A stretch of 6,374 nt of DNA from an uncultured Bartonella sp. Lineage in GTDB: Bacteria > Pseudomonadota > Alphaproteobacteria > Rhizobiales > Rhizobiaceae. The notes beneath the pieces were generated by a model. The model saw only the letters and a list, made by a program, of their open reading frames with translations, did no database searches and was not told where the DNA came from. How positions within the stretch are numbered: the first letter of the stretch is position 1; each line of letters begins with the position of its first letter. Of the stretch, positions 1-6,344 are shown one piece after another. A program made the position numbers and the translations under genes. Location: positions 1 to 6,374 of the forward strand of contig CALTWN010000045.1 in assembly GCA_943913205.1 (NCBI GenBank), in the 5' to 3' direction.

Positions 1-287
1 CTATTAAGTATGTTAAATTGCTAGAAATAGAAGCAAAATATGATGTATATTTAGAACGTCAACGCCAAGAAAAAGATTTAATAGAAAAAGAACATAAATT
101 AATAATACCAGATAATTTAAACATAGATGATATCCCTGGCTTATCTAATGAATTAAAAGCAAAAATTAAGAAAACAAAGCCAAAAACTATATATGAGGCT
201 AAAAATATAGAAGCAATGACTCCCTCTGCTATAAGTTTGCTTATATGTTATATTCAAAAAAGTAAATCACATGGAAAACGAAAGTAA
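1..287 (+). CDS. mnmG: MnmG (GidA) tRNA U34 modification enzyme, C-terminal fragment
   Basis: This is the 3' end of a gene entering from the left edge; 94 residues and the stop codon are visible, in frame from position 3. MnmG is an FAD-dependent protein that works with the GTPase MnmE to install the (carboxymethyl)aminomethyl group at C5 of wobble uridine 34 in certain tRNAs. The visible part is the helical C-terminal domain, which in the family contacts MnmE and tRNA. Recognisable blocks in the fragment are AKYDVYLERQ (residues 11-20), IPGLSNELKAKI (44-55) and IEAMTPSAISLL (69-80). The last corresponds to the usual ISGVTPAAIS block, with the family Gly replaced here. The basic tail KSKSHGKRK ends inside the next gene, overlapping rsmG by 17 nt. 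The FAD-binding N-terminal part lies outside the window, so its integrity cannot be judged. Confidence 0.95.
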   Translation, partial: IKYVKLLEIEAKYDVYLERQRQEKDLIEKEHKLIIPDNLNIDDIPGLSNELKAKIKKTKPKTIYEAKNIEAMTPSAISLLICYIQKSKSHGKRK

Positions 288-912
288 AATAGAAAAACTG
301 AAGAAAATAAAATTAGATGTTTCACGTGAAACAATAAATGATCTATTGTTTTTTGAGAGTGAGCTTTTTAAGTGGAACAAACATATAAATCTTATAGGTG
401 ACAATACAAAAAATCAAATATGGGAAAGGCACATTTTAGACTCTGTTCAGCTAAATGAATTTATAAAAAATTATAATAACATATTAGATATAGGATCGGG
501 GGGCGGATTTCCTGGCATTATTTTAGCTATATTAAATAAACATAAAGCTGGATTTAATATAAATTTAGTAGAAAAACTTAATAAAAAATGTGTTTTTTTG
601 CAAAATATAATAGCTAGATTAAAATTACCTGCTACTATACATAATATGCGCATTGAGGAATATAAGCGCGATATGCTAGACCCAACAATTATTACCTCTA
701 GGGCTTTTTCTAGTTTGGACAATATTCTAGGTTTGACAGAATGTTTCTTTAAAAATAGTAAATGCGTTGCTTTTTTACAAAAAGGTAAAAACTATCAAAA
801 GGAAATAGTAAGTGCTGAGAAAAACTGGTGTTTTTCTATGGATATATATAATTCTACGTTGCAAGATGGATCGGTAATTTTTAAAATTAGCGATGTCAAG
901 AAGCTTAGTTAA
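271..912 (+). CDS. rsmG: RsmG (GidB), 16S rRNA (guanine-527-N7)-methyltransferase
   Basis: This 213-residue protein has the usual length for RsmG, a cytoplasmic SAM-dependent enzyme that methylates N7 of G527 in the 530 loop of 16S rRNA. Visible family blocks are FKWNKHINLI (33-42), the WERHILDS motif (51-58), the SAM-binding glycine-rich loop ILDIGSGGGFPG (71-82), the acidic end of the next strand at LVEKLNKK (99-106), the ITSRAF block (141-146) and FLQKGK (168-173). The start overlaps mnmG by 17 nt and has no clear Shine-Dalgarno sequence, so translational coupling to mnmG is likely. Codons 16-21 (Asp-Val-Ser-Arg-Glu-Thr) contain a perfect parS palindrome, so this stretch carries both protein and centromere information. 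Its position between mnmG and parA is the common arrangement near bacterial origins. Confidence 0.97.
   Translation: MENESKIEKLKKIKLDVSRETINDLLFFESELFKWNKHINLIGDNTKNQIWERHILDSVQLNEFIKNYNNILDIGSGGGFPGIILAILNKHKAGFNINLVEKLNKKCVFLQNIIARLKLPATIHNMRIEEYKRDMLDPTIITSRAFSSLDNILGLTECFFKNSKCVAFLQKGKNYQKEIVSAEKNWCFSMDIYNSTLQDGSVIFKISDVKKLS
318..333. promoter_or_regulatory. parS: parS centromere site (ParB-binding palindrome) inside rsmG
   Basis: The sequence TGTTTCACGTGAAACA is a perfect 16-bp inverted repeat with no mismatch between half-sites. It is identical to the canonical chromosomal parS element first defined for Spo0J of Bacillus subtilis and shared by ParB systems across bacteria. ParB dimers bind such sites through their helix-turn-helix, load CTP, close as clamps and spread along flanking DNA. 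The cognate parA and parB genes begin about 0.6 and 1.4 kb downstream. I found no second perfect copy in the window. Function is inferred from sequence identity and context. Confidence 0.93.
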
Positions 913-915
913 GAG
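911..915 (+). promoter_or_regulatory. Ribosome binding site choosing the parA start
   Basis: AAGAG lies 7 nt before the ATG at 923 and overlaps the rsmG stop codon (910-912). The alternative in-frame ATG at 893, ten codons upstream, is preceded by an AT-rich stretch with no Shine-Dalgarno-like sequence. This favours 923. The match is short, so it is modest evidence. Confidence 0.5.
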
Positions 916-922
916 AAATTTA

Positions 923-1723
923 ATGAATAATTTACGTATAATAGCCGTTGCTAATCAAAAAGGTGGTGTTGGTAAAACAACCACTGTTATAAATTTAGCT
1001 ACAGCCTTAGCGGCTATAGGTGAAAATACTTTAATTATAGATATAGATCCCCAGGGAAATGCTTCAACAAGTTTGGGTATAGATAGAGAAAATAGAAACT
1101 TCTCTTCTTATGATGTGTTAGTTGATGGAACTTCTATCATAAAAGCGGCAATTAAAACTAATGTGCCAAATTTATCTATTGTGTCTTCTACATTAGACTT
1201 ATTAGGTATAGAAATGGAAATTTCCAGCTATGTAGATAGAGTTGAAAGGCTAAAAAAGGCTATAATTAATGATACTGAAGTAGAAAAAAAATATAGCTAT
1301 ATTTTAATCGATTGCCCACCTTCTTTAAATCTATTAACTTTAAATGCTATGGGGGTAGCTCATTCTGTTTTAGTTCCCCTTCAATGTGAGTTTTTAGCGC
1401 TTGAAGGTTTAGCACAACTACTATCAACTATGCGTGAAGTAAGAACAGGTTTAAATAAAAACTTAGAAATACAAGGGGTAGTACTTACTATGTATGATTC
1501 TAGAAATAAGCTTAGTGAACAAGTTGCACAAGAAGTAAGACAATTTATGGGAGATAAAGTGTATAAAACAGTAATTCCGCGAAATGTGAAAATTTCAGAA
1601 GCTCCTTCTTTTGGTAAGCCTGCCTTAATTTATGATTTAAAGTGTCCAGGTAGCCAAGCATATTTAGCTCTAGCTTCTGAAATAATTTCACAAGAAAGAT
1701 TATTGTTGAAGAACATAGGGTGA
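923..1723 (+). CDS. parA: ParA (Soj) chromosome-partitioning ATPase
   Basis: This 266-residue protein is a Walker-type ParA ATPase. It binds nucleoid DNA as an ATP-bound dimer and moves ParB-parS complexes apart during chromosome segregation. It has the deviant Walker A box KGGVGKTT (13-20) with the signature first lysine. It also has IDIDPQGNAST (39-49), Walker B YILIDCPPSL (126-135), LTMYDSRNKLSEQV (188-201) and the C-terminal block IPRNVKISEAPSF (218-230). It starts almost directly with the first beta strand, with no N-terminal DNA-binding domain, as in chromosomal (type Ib-like/Soj) proteins rather than type Ia plasmid ParA. I chose the ATG at 923 over 893 because of the RBS and because the 10 extra residues (MSRSLVKRNL) precede the usual family start. 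Using 893 would give 276 residues and overlap rsmG by 20 nt. It sits 10 nt after rsmG and 3 nt before parB. Confidence 0.96.
   Translation: MNNLRIIAVANQKGGVGKTTTVINLATALAAIGENTLIIDIDPQGNASTSLGIDRENRNFSSYDVLVDGTSIIKAAIKTNVPNLSIVSSTLDLLGIEMEISSYVDRVERLKKAIINDTEVEKKYSYILIDCPPSLNLLTLNAMGVAHSVLVPLQCEFLALEGLAQLLSTMREVRTGLNKNLEIQGVVLTMYDSRNKLSEQVAQEVRQFMGDKVYKTVIPRNVKISEAPSFGKPALIYDLKCPGSQAYLALASEIISQERLLLKNIG
1717..1722 (+). promoter_or_regulatory. Ribosome binding site of parB overlapping the parA stop
   Basis: AGGGTG lies 4 nt before the parB ATG and runs into the parA TGA (1721-1723). A ribosome finishing parA would sit on the parB initiation region. This suggests translational coupling that keeps ParA and ParB synthesis in proportion. 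Confidence 0.5.
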
Positions 1724-1726
1724 TAT

Positions 1727-2602
1727 ATGCAAAATCAAGTAAAAAATAGATTAGGCCGCGGTTTAACAGCATTACTAGGAGAAGAATATAACGGAGTTAG
1801 TAACTTTGTAATTTCCAATAAGGAAGAAACAAATACTGATAAAATATTACATATAAATGTTAATGATATCGTAAAAAGCAATGAGAATCCGCGCTATAAA
1901 TTTGATAAAAATGAAATAATCCAGTTAGCAAACTCTATAAAAGAACATGGTGTTTTACAGCCCATAATAGTAAAGCCATATGACAATAACAAATATATGA
2001 TTATAGCCGGCGAGCGCAGATGGCGTGCAACAAAGGAAGTTGGAATAACAACTATACCTTCAATAATTAAAGATATTGATGAAAAAAAAGCGTTAGAACT
2101 AGCTATTATTGAAAACATCCAAAGATCAGATTTAAATACTATAGAAGAGGCGCTTGGCTATAAACAATTAATAGAAATATACGGATATTCACAAGATGAA
2201 CTAGCACAAAAAGTAGGGTTTAGTAGATCTCATATCACAAATATGCTCAGGCTTTTAACATTACCTGAAGAAGTTAAACAATTATTAGAAGAAAACAAAA
2301 TTACTAGTGGGCATGCACGCTGTTTAATAAATCGTTCTGATGCTAAGGAATGGGCTTTAAAAATAGTTAAAAATCAACTTTCAGTGAGAAAGTTAGAAGA
2401 AGCTTTAAAGGTAAAAAATACTCCATTAAAAAAAGAGGCAAATATAGGCTGGTTAGAGCTTGAAAAAAACTTATCTAAGCTGATAAAATTGGATGTTAAA
2501 ATAAAAAAAAGACAGCAGGGTGGTCAATTAATAATAAATTATAATGACGAGCATGAATTATTAAATTTTTTAGAAAAATTAAAAATTAATCCGGTTTCTT
2601 AA
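1727..2602 (+). CDS. parB: ParB (Spo0J) centromere-binding CTPase clamp
   Basis: This 291-residue protein has the full chromosomal ParB layout. The N-terminal peptide NRLGRGLTALLGE (7-19) is the ParA-stimulating segment with its conserved arginine. After a poorly conserved linker, the ParB/Srx CTP-binding domain starts at LHINVNDIVKSNENPR (41-56) and includes the GERRWR box (95-100) and ENIQR (129-133), which in the family contribute to CTP binding and clamp closure. The helix-turn-helix lies around SQDELAQKVGFSRSHITNMLRL (155-176) and would recognise parS, such as the site within rsmG. The C-terminal dimerisation domain spans about 240-287, from WLELEKNLSKLI to LLNFLEKL. No truncation is seen. 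The last 24 nt overlap the antisense 3' end of ispZ. Confidence 0.97.
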   Translation: MQNQVKNRLGRGLTALLGEEYNGVSNFVISNKEETNTDKILHINVNDIVKSNENPRYKFDKNEIIQLANSIKEHGVLQPIIVKPYDNNKYMIIAGERRWRATKEVGITTIPSIIKDIDEKKALELAIIENIQRSDLNTIEEALGYKQLIEIYGYSQDELAQKVGFSRSHITNMLRLLTLPEEVKQLLEENKITSGHARCLINRSDAKEWALKIVKNQLSVRKLEEALKVKNTPLKKEANIGWLELEKNLSKLIKLDVKIKKRQQGGQLIINYNDEHELLNFLEKLKINPVS

Positions 2603-3229
2603 AATTAGTGGTATTTGCATAGCGAAAAATATTAAAGTTATCGGCGACACAATAAATACTTTAAAATTAGTCCAGAAATCGGTGCTAAAACAACGCCATA
2701 TAACTTCATTTAGAACGGCAAGAAATATAAAAAACACCCCCCACCTAAAGGTGAGTTTGTGCCATCCTATAGGGGTTAGTTGAAAAGATGCATCAAAAAC
2801 ATATCCTAATAAAGGTTTTTTAAAATATAATCCGCCTAATAAAATAGCACCAAAAATAGTATTAACTATAGTAGGTTTCATTTTTATAAAAGTATCATCT
2901 TTAAACCATAATGTAAGGCCACCAAAAACAACTACAAAAATAGTAGAAACAAGAGGCATAACAGGTAATTTACGTGTAAGGTAAAACGAAACAGCAAATG
3001 ATATTATTATTGCTGCAATAAATAAAGCGGTAGCTGGAAAAATAGGTTTGTCAAAATAGCTAAAAATACTAAAATTATTTATAAGCCATTGCCCTTTAAA
3101 ATTGCTTATATAAAAAACAGCTAAAGGTCCTATTTCTAATGCGAGTTTTGTTAATGGAGATATTTCCATTTTATTAACAGCCACATAGTTTTCGGGAGAT
3201 GGCTCGAAAATATTATTTATTGATTTCAT
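2579..3229 (-). CDS. ispZ: IspZ/YciB family inner-membrane septation protein
   Basis: This 216-residue hydrophobic protein belongs to the YciB/IspZ (intracellular septation protein A) family. These are multi-spanning inner-membrane proteins linked to septation and envelope integrity, with no established enzymatic activity. Family blocks are LEIGPLAVFYISN (31-43), FPATALF (64-70), the loop GGLTLWFKDDTFIKMKPT (103-120), LNEVIWR (173-179) and TDFWTNFK (183-190). About five membrane segments are apparent, near residues 32-50, 66-84, 90-108, 120-136 and 164-206; the last range contains two. A polar N-terminal tail of about 25 residues makes it longer than the roughly 180-residue E. coli protein. 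The ATG follows ftsY by 8 nt and has a good RBS (AGGAA, complement of 3235-3239) that overlaps the ftsY stop. It is the last gene of the dapF operon and converges on parB. Confidence 0.93.
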   Translation of the reverse strand: MKSINNIFEPSPENYVAVNKMEISPLTKLALEIGPLAVFYISNFKGQWLINNFSIFSYFDKPIFPATALFIAAIIISFAVSFYLTRKLPVMPLVSTIFVVVFGGLTLWFKDDTFIKMKPTIVNTIFGAILLGGLYFKKPLLGYVFDASFQLTPIGWHKLTFRWGVFFIFLAVLNEVIWRCFSTDFWTNFKVFIVSPITLIFFAMQIPLILRNRINF

Positions 3230-3234
3230 AAAAA

Positions 3235-3239
3235 TTCCT
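3235..3239 (-). promoter_or_regulatory. Ribosome binding site of ispZ overlapping the ftsY stop
   Basis: Read on the minus strand, TAGGAATTTTT precedes the ispZ ATG. The TAG is the ftsY stop codon and AGGAA is the Shine-Dalgarno, 5 nt from the start. It supports the chosen ispZ start and coupling to ftsY. Confidence 0.55.
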
Positions 3240-4197
3240 ATTCTTCAATACCACAAATAGCATTTGCATAATTCTTAGCTGAAAATGCCCTTAAATCTTC
3301 AACTTTTTCTCCAATTCCTATAAAATATATAGGAAGTGAAAATTTTTGTGCAACTGCCGCTAAAATTCCACCACGAGCTGTTCCATCTAGTTTTGTCATA
3401 ATTAAACCTGTTACATTTGCTATATCTTTAAATTGCTCTACTTGGCTTATGGCGTTTTGTCCTACGTTTCCATCAAGTGTTTGTAATACACAGTGGGGCG
3501 CAGATGCGTCTAATTTTTGTATAACTCTAATTATTTTAGCAAGTTCTTGCATTAGCTCAGTTTTATTTTGTAATCTTCCTGCTGTGTCTATAAATAATAT
3601 GTCTATATTCTTGTTTTTTGCCTCTTTATAAGCCTCAAAAGCTATAGATGCCGGGTCATTTCCGGTTTTAGATGTAAAAACCTCAGCCCCTAATTTTGAG
3701 CCCCATATATTAAGCTGTTCACTTGCGGCCGCTCGAAAGGTATCGCCAGCGGCAAACATAATTTTTTTGCCTTGGTTTACAAATTTAGATGCCAATTTAC
3801 CTATGGTTGTAGTTTTTCCAGAGCCGTTTACTCCAACAAAAAGTATAACAAAAGGCTTAAAAGATAAATTTGGTAAAAATTCACAAACAGAGGGCGCCAT
3901 TATCCCTTCAATAGTATCCCTTAAAATAACCATTATATCTTTATGAGATAGGTTTTTTTCATATTTTTGGCTTTTTATCTTCTCTATTATTTTTTGCGTT
4001 ACTGATAAACCAAAATCGCAGCTAAGCAATAAATCCTCAAATTCCTGAAGCATATCGTCATCAAGTTTTGCATGCGTAAATATAGTAGTTATATTATTAT
4101 TTATTTTTTGTGCTGTATTATTAAAGCCAGTTTTTAATTTTGTTGTAAAACTTGGTTCAGGGCTTTCCTTAGAGAAAAATTTTTTAAATATATTCAT
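3238..4197 (-). CDS. ftsY: FtsY, signal recognition particle receptor GTPase
   Basis: FtsY is the SRP receptor. It docks SRP (Ffh-4.5S RNA) carrying ribosome-nascent chains at the inner membrane, forming a GTP-dependent complex with Ffh that hands proteins to SecYEG. At 319 residues it is mostly the NG domain. The helical N domain spans about 20-105, with LLLSCDFG (56-63). G elements are GVNGSGKTTTIGKLA (122-136), DTFRAAASEQL (152-162), DTAGRLQNKTELM (204-216), TKLDGTARGG (268-277) and GIGEKVEDLRAF (294-305). The long acidic A domain of E. coli FtsY is absent. A short basic/aromatic leader MNIFKKFFSK (1-10) could form the amphipathic membrane-targeting helix. The usual D-A-T/S-T-GQNA block reads LDGNVGQNA (241-249). 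The RBS AAGGA (complement of 4203-4207) lies 5 nt from the ATG. The gene follows mtaB by 17 nt. Confidence 0.97.
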   Translation of the reverse strand: MNIFKKFFSKESPEPSFTTKLKTGFNNTAQKINNNITTIFTHAKLDDDMLQEFEDLLLSCDFGLSVTQKIIEKIKSQKYEKNLSHKDIMVILRDTIEGIMAPSVCEFLPNLSFKPFVILFVGVNGSGKTTTIGKLASKFVNQGKKIMFAAGDTFRAAASEQLNIWGSKLGAEVFTSKTGNDPASIAFEAYKEAKNKNIDILFIDTAGRLQNKTELMQELAKIIRVIQKLDASAPHCVLQTLDGNVGQNAISQVEQFKDIANVTGLIMTKLDGTARGGILAAVAQKFSLPIYFIGIGEKVEDLRAFSAKNYANAICGIEE

Positions 4198-4214
4198 ATC
4201 TGTCCTTTATAAGT

Positions 4215-5486
4215 TTAAATTATTAAAAAGTTATCATTATAGTTTTTTATTTTGTAAGTTATAATAGAACCTGGAATATATTTCTTGTCATCATTTAGTT
4301 TTACAGTACAATAATCAGCTGTTCTGCCTAATTTAGTAGATTCTACTAAAATCTCCTCTATAGAACCAACTTTACTTTTCAAATGTTTTAGCAAAGCTTC
4401 CTGCCCTTTTTGCCTTAAGATAGAAGCCCTTTTCTTTATAATATTTTTTTCTACCTGTGGCATACGTGAAGCTGGAACAATTTTGTGAGCGCTAAAAGGG
4501 AAAACATGTAAAAAAGTTAAATTACACTCATTAATTAAATTTTTAGTAGATTCAAACATTTCATCCGTTTCTGTAGGGAAGCCTGCTATTAAATCTGCCC
4601 CAAAAACCATTTCAGGCCTTTTTTTTAGCAATTTTGTACAAAAAAGAATAGCATCTTCACGAGAATGTCTTCTTTTCATTCTTTTTAAAATTAGATTATT
4701 ACCAGATTGTAGAGATAAATGTAAATGGGGCATAATTCTTTTTTCATGAGCTAAAAGATCAAACAGCTCATTATTAACTTCAATAGAATCTATAGAAGAT
4801 AGTCTTAGTCTTTTCAAATTAGGTACAAAAGTAAGAATATCTTTTATAAGTGTAGCTAAGCATGGTTTGCCTGGTAAGTCGTCTCCATAGCTTGTTAAAT
4901 CAACACCTGTCAAAACAATTTCAAACAGTCCCTTGTCAAACAAACGAGATATTTGATCTATAACGGCTCCAATCGGAACAGAACGCGATTTTCCCCGCCC
5001 AAAAGGTATAATGCAAAACGTACAATTATGGTTACACCCGTTTTGCACTTGCACATAACTGCGAGCATTCTGCGCTATTGCATCTACCATATGCGGAGCA
5101 TTTTCTTTAATAGACATTATGTCATCAACAATAACTTTTTCATAATTATTTAAGTTAAAACTGTTTTTTATATTAGCATAAGTATTAGTTTCTAACTTAT
5201 TGCTATTGCCTATTACATAATCTACTTCTGACATAGTACTAAAATCTGTGGTATTGGTTTGGGCGCCACATCCAGTTACTATAATTTTAGCATTTTTGTT
5301 TTCACGCGCAGCTTTCCTTATAGATTGTCTTGTTTGCCGTAAAGCCTCCCTAGTAACTGCACAGCTATTAAAAATAATAACTTCTTGCCCACATTGATCT
5401 AAGCCAGCTTCTTTAGCTTTTTGCTTAATGATTTCAGTTTCAAAACTATTTAATCTACAGCCAAAATTTATAACTTTTGTAGACAT
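4215..5486 (-). CDS. mtaB: MtaB, tRNA t6A37 C2-methylthiotransferase (radical SAM)
   Basis: MtaB converts N6-threonylcarbamoyladenosine at position 37 of ANN-decoding tRNAs to its 2-methylthio form (ms2t6A), using two iron-sulfur clusters. At 423 residues it has the standard three domains. The N-terminal UPF0004 domain carries the auxiliary-cluster cysteines in FGCRLNSFE (C10), NSCAVTREA (C42) and TGCGAQ (C73). The radical-SAM core has the CxxxCxxC motif in NGCNHNCTFCIIPFGRG (C151, C155, C158), followed by LTGVDLTSYGDD (192-203), LHLSLQSG (255-262) and AGFPTET (301-307). The C-terminal TRAM domain occupies about 365-423. NSCAVT and the overall wording fit MtaB better than MiaB or RimO. The start is 6 nt after the dapF stop with no strong Shine-Dalgarno, so coupled translation is likely. 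Confidence 0.94.
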   Translation of the reverse strand: MSTKVINFGCRLNSFETEIIKQKAKEAGLDQCGQEVIIFNSCAVTREALRQTRQSIRKAARENKNAKIIVTGCGAQTNTTDFSTMSEVDYVIGNSNKLETNTYANIKNSFNLNNYEKVIVDDIMSIKENAPHMVDAIAQNARSYVQVQNGCNHNCTFCIIPFGRGKSRSVPIGAVIDQISRLFDKGLFEIVLTGVDLTSYGDDLPGKPCLATLIKDILTFVPNLKRLRLSSIDSIEVNNELFDLLAHEKRIMPHLHLSLQSGNNLILKRMKRRHSREDAILFCTKLLKKRPEMVFGADLIAGFPTETDEMFESTKNLINECNLTFLHVFPFSAHKIVPASRMPQVEKNIIKKRASILRQKGQEALLKHLKSKVGSIEEILVESTKLGRTADYCTVKLNDDKKYIPGSIITYKIKNYNDNFLII

Positions 5487-5492
5487 AATTAT

Positions 5493-6344
5493 TTACTCAT
5501 ACTTTACGATGCTGCCATTTATATCTATTTTACCAAAAAAATTAATCATTGAAGGTCCAATCATTATAATATCATGCCCTAAACTCCAATTTATAGTTAA
5601 TTCGCCGCCTAAAAGTTCAATTGAACTTTTATTAGAGCATAAACCTTTTTTAAAAGCTGCTATATGGGTAGCGCAGGCTGCTGACCCACATGCTTTTGTA
5701 AGTCCAGCTCCACGTTCCCAAGTACGCAATTTTATATAATTTTTATTTTTAACTTTAGCAAAACTTATATTACATCTATCTTTAAAAAGAATATGTTTCT
5801 CTAATAAAGTGCCCTTTTTAATAACCATCTCTAAGCTTGGTATTGTATCTAGAAAAAAAATCGCATGCGGATTCCCTACAGACACTAAACTAGCTGGGGG
5901 TAAATCAGTGTCTAGTTTAACATTATCAATATCTTTAATATTATCACTTAACCCTAAAGACATATTGTCAAATTGCGGTTTTGCCATGTTAACTAAAATT
6001 TTTTCATCATTTATATATTCACAGGAGAGATACCTTCCTTGTGAGGTCATGAAAGAAGCTATTTTTAAATTATATTTGTAATATACATATTGCATAACAG
6101 CGCGCATACCATTGCCGCATGCACCAGCTTTGGAGCCATCATTATTATAAATAGATAATTCGAAGTTATATGTATTTGTTTTGCTTTTACATATAACCAT
6201 CATCTGTTCAAAATAGATATCTTTACTATTTAAAAAACTATTAAAAACTATAGAAAATTTTTTAATATGCTCCATATCAAAAACTAATATCTCATTACCT
6301 AATGCATTTATTTTTGCGAAATTAGAAGAACGTACTATATTCAT
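5493..6344 (-). CDS. dapF: DapF, diaminopimelate epimerase
   Basis: DapF interconverts LL- and meso-diaminopimelate by a cofactor-independent two-cysteine mechanism, supplying meso-DAP for peptidoglycan and lysine synthesis in the cytoplasm. The 283-residue length is normal. Motifs in order are FAKINALGNEILVFD (9-23), the first catalytic loop NNDGSKAGACGNGMRAV (67-83, catalytic C76), SVGNPHAIFF (155-164), TWERGAGLTKACGSAACA (208-225, catalytic C219) and the C-terminal LLGGELTINW (244-253). Both catalytic cysteines are present, so the enzyme should be active. It is the first visible gene of the minus-strand operon. Only 30 nt lie upstream before the window edge, and they are almost pure A/T. 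I see no convincing RBS or complete promoter there. An earlier gene in the operon cannot be excluded. Confidence 0.97.
   Translation of the reverse strand: MNIVRSSNFAKINALGNEILVFDMEHIKKFSIVFNSFLNSKDIYFEQMMVICKSKTNTYNFELSIYNNDGSKAGACGNGMRAVMQYVYYKYNLKIASFMTSQGRYLSCEYINDEKILVNMAKPQFDNMSLGLSDNIKDIDNVKLDTDLPPASLVSVGNPHAIFFLDTIPSLEMVIKKGTLLEKHILFKDRCNISFAKVKNKNYIKLRTWERGAGLTKACGSAACATHIAAFKKGLCSNKSSIELLGGELTINWSLGHDIIMIGPSMINFFGKIDINGSIVKYE

Noticed and set aside
471..722. Open frame of 83 codons antisense to rsmG
   Set aside because: It lies wholly inside a well-supported gene on the other strand, has no recognisable family features, and includes the antisense of the SAM-binding motif.
1545..1772. 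Minus-strand open frame across the parA/parB junction
   Set aside because: It is antisense to the conserved parA C-terminus and the parB RBS, with no recognised domain.
2564..2580. AT-only inverted repeat (AATTTTT-tag-AAAAATT) at the end of parB, considered as a terminator
   Set aside because: The stem has no G-C pairs and lies inside the parB coding sequence. Such repeats are expected by chance in this base composition.
5298..5313. TTTTCACGCG stretch in mtaB resembling half of a parS site
   Set aside because: Only about 10 of 16 positions fit parS when aligned and the second half-site is lost, so there is no palindrome. It is explained by coding sequence.
5428..5739. Plus-strand open frame of 103 codons spanning the mtaB/dapF junction
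   Set aside because: It is antisense to the conserved mtaB start and the dapF catalytic end. The product looks like reverse-frame translation with no family match I recognise.
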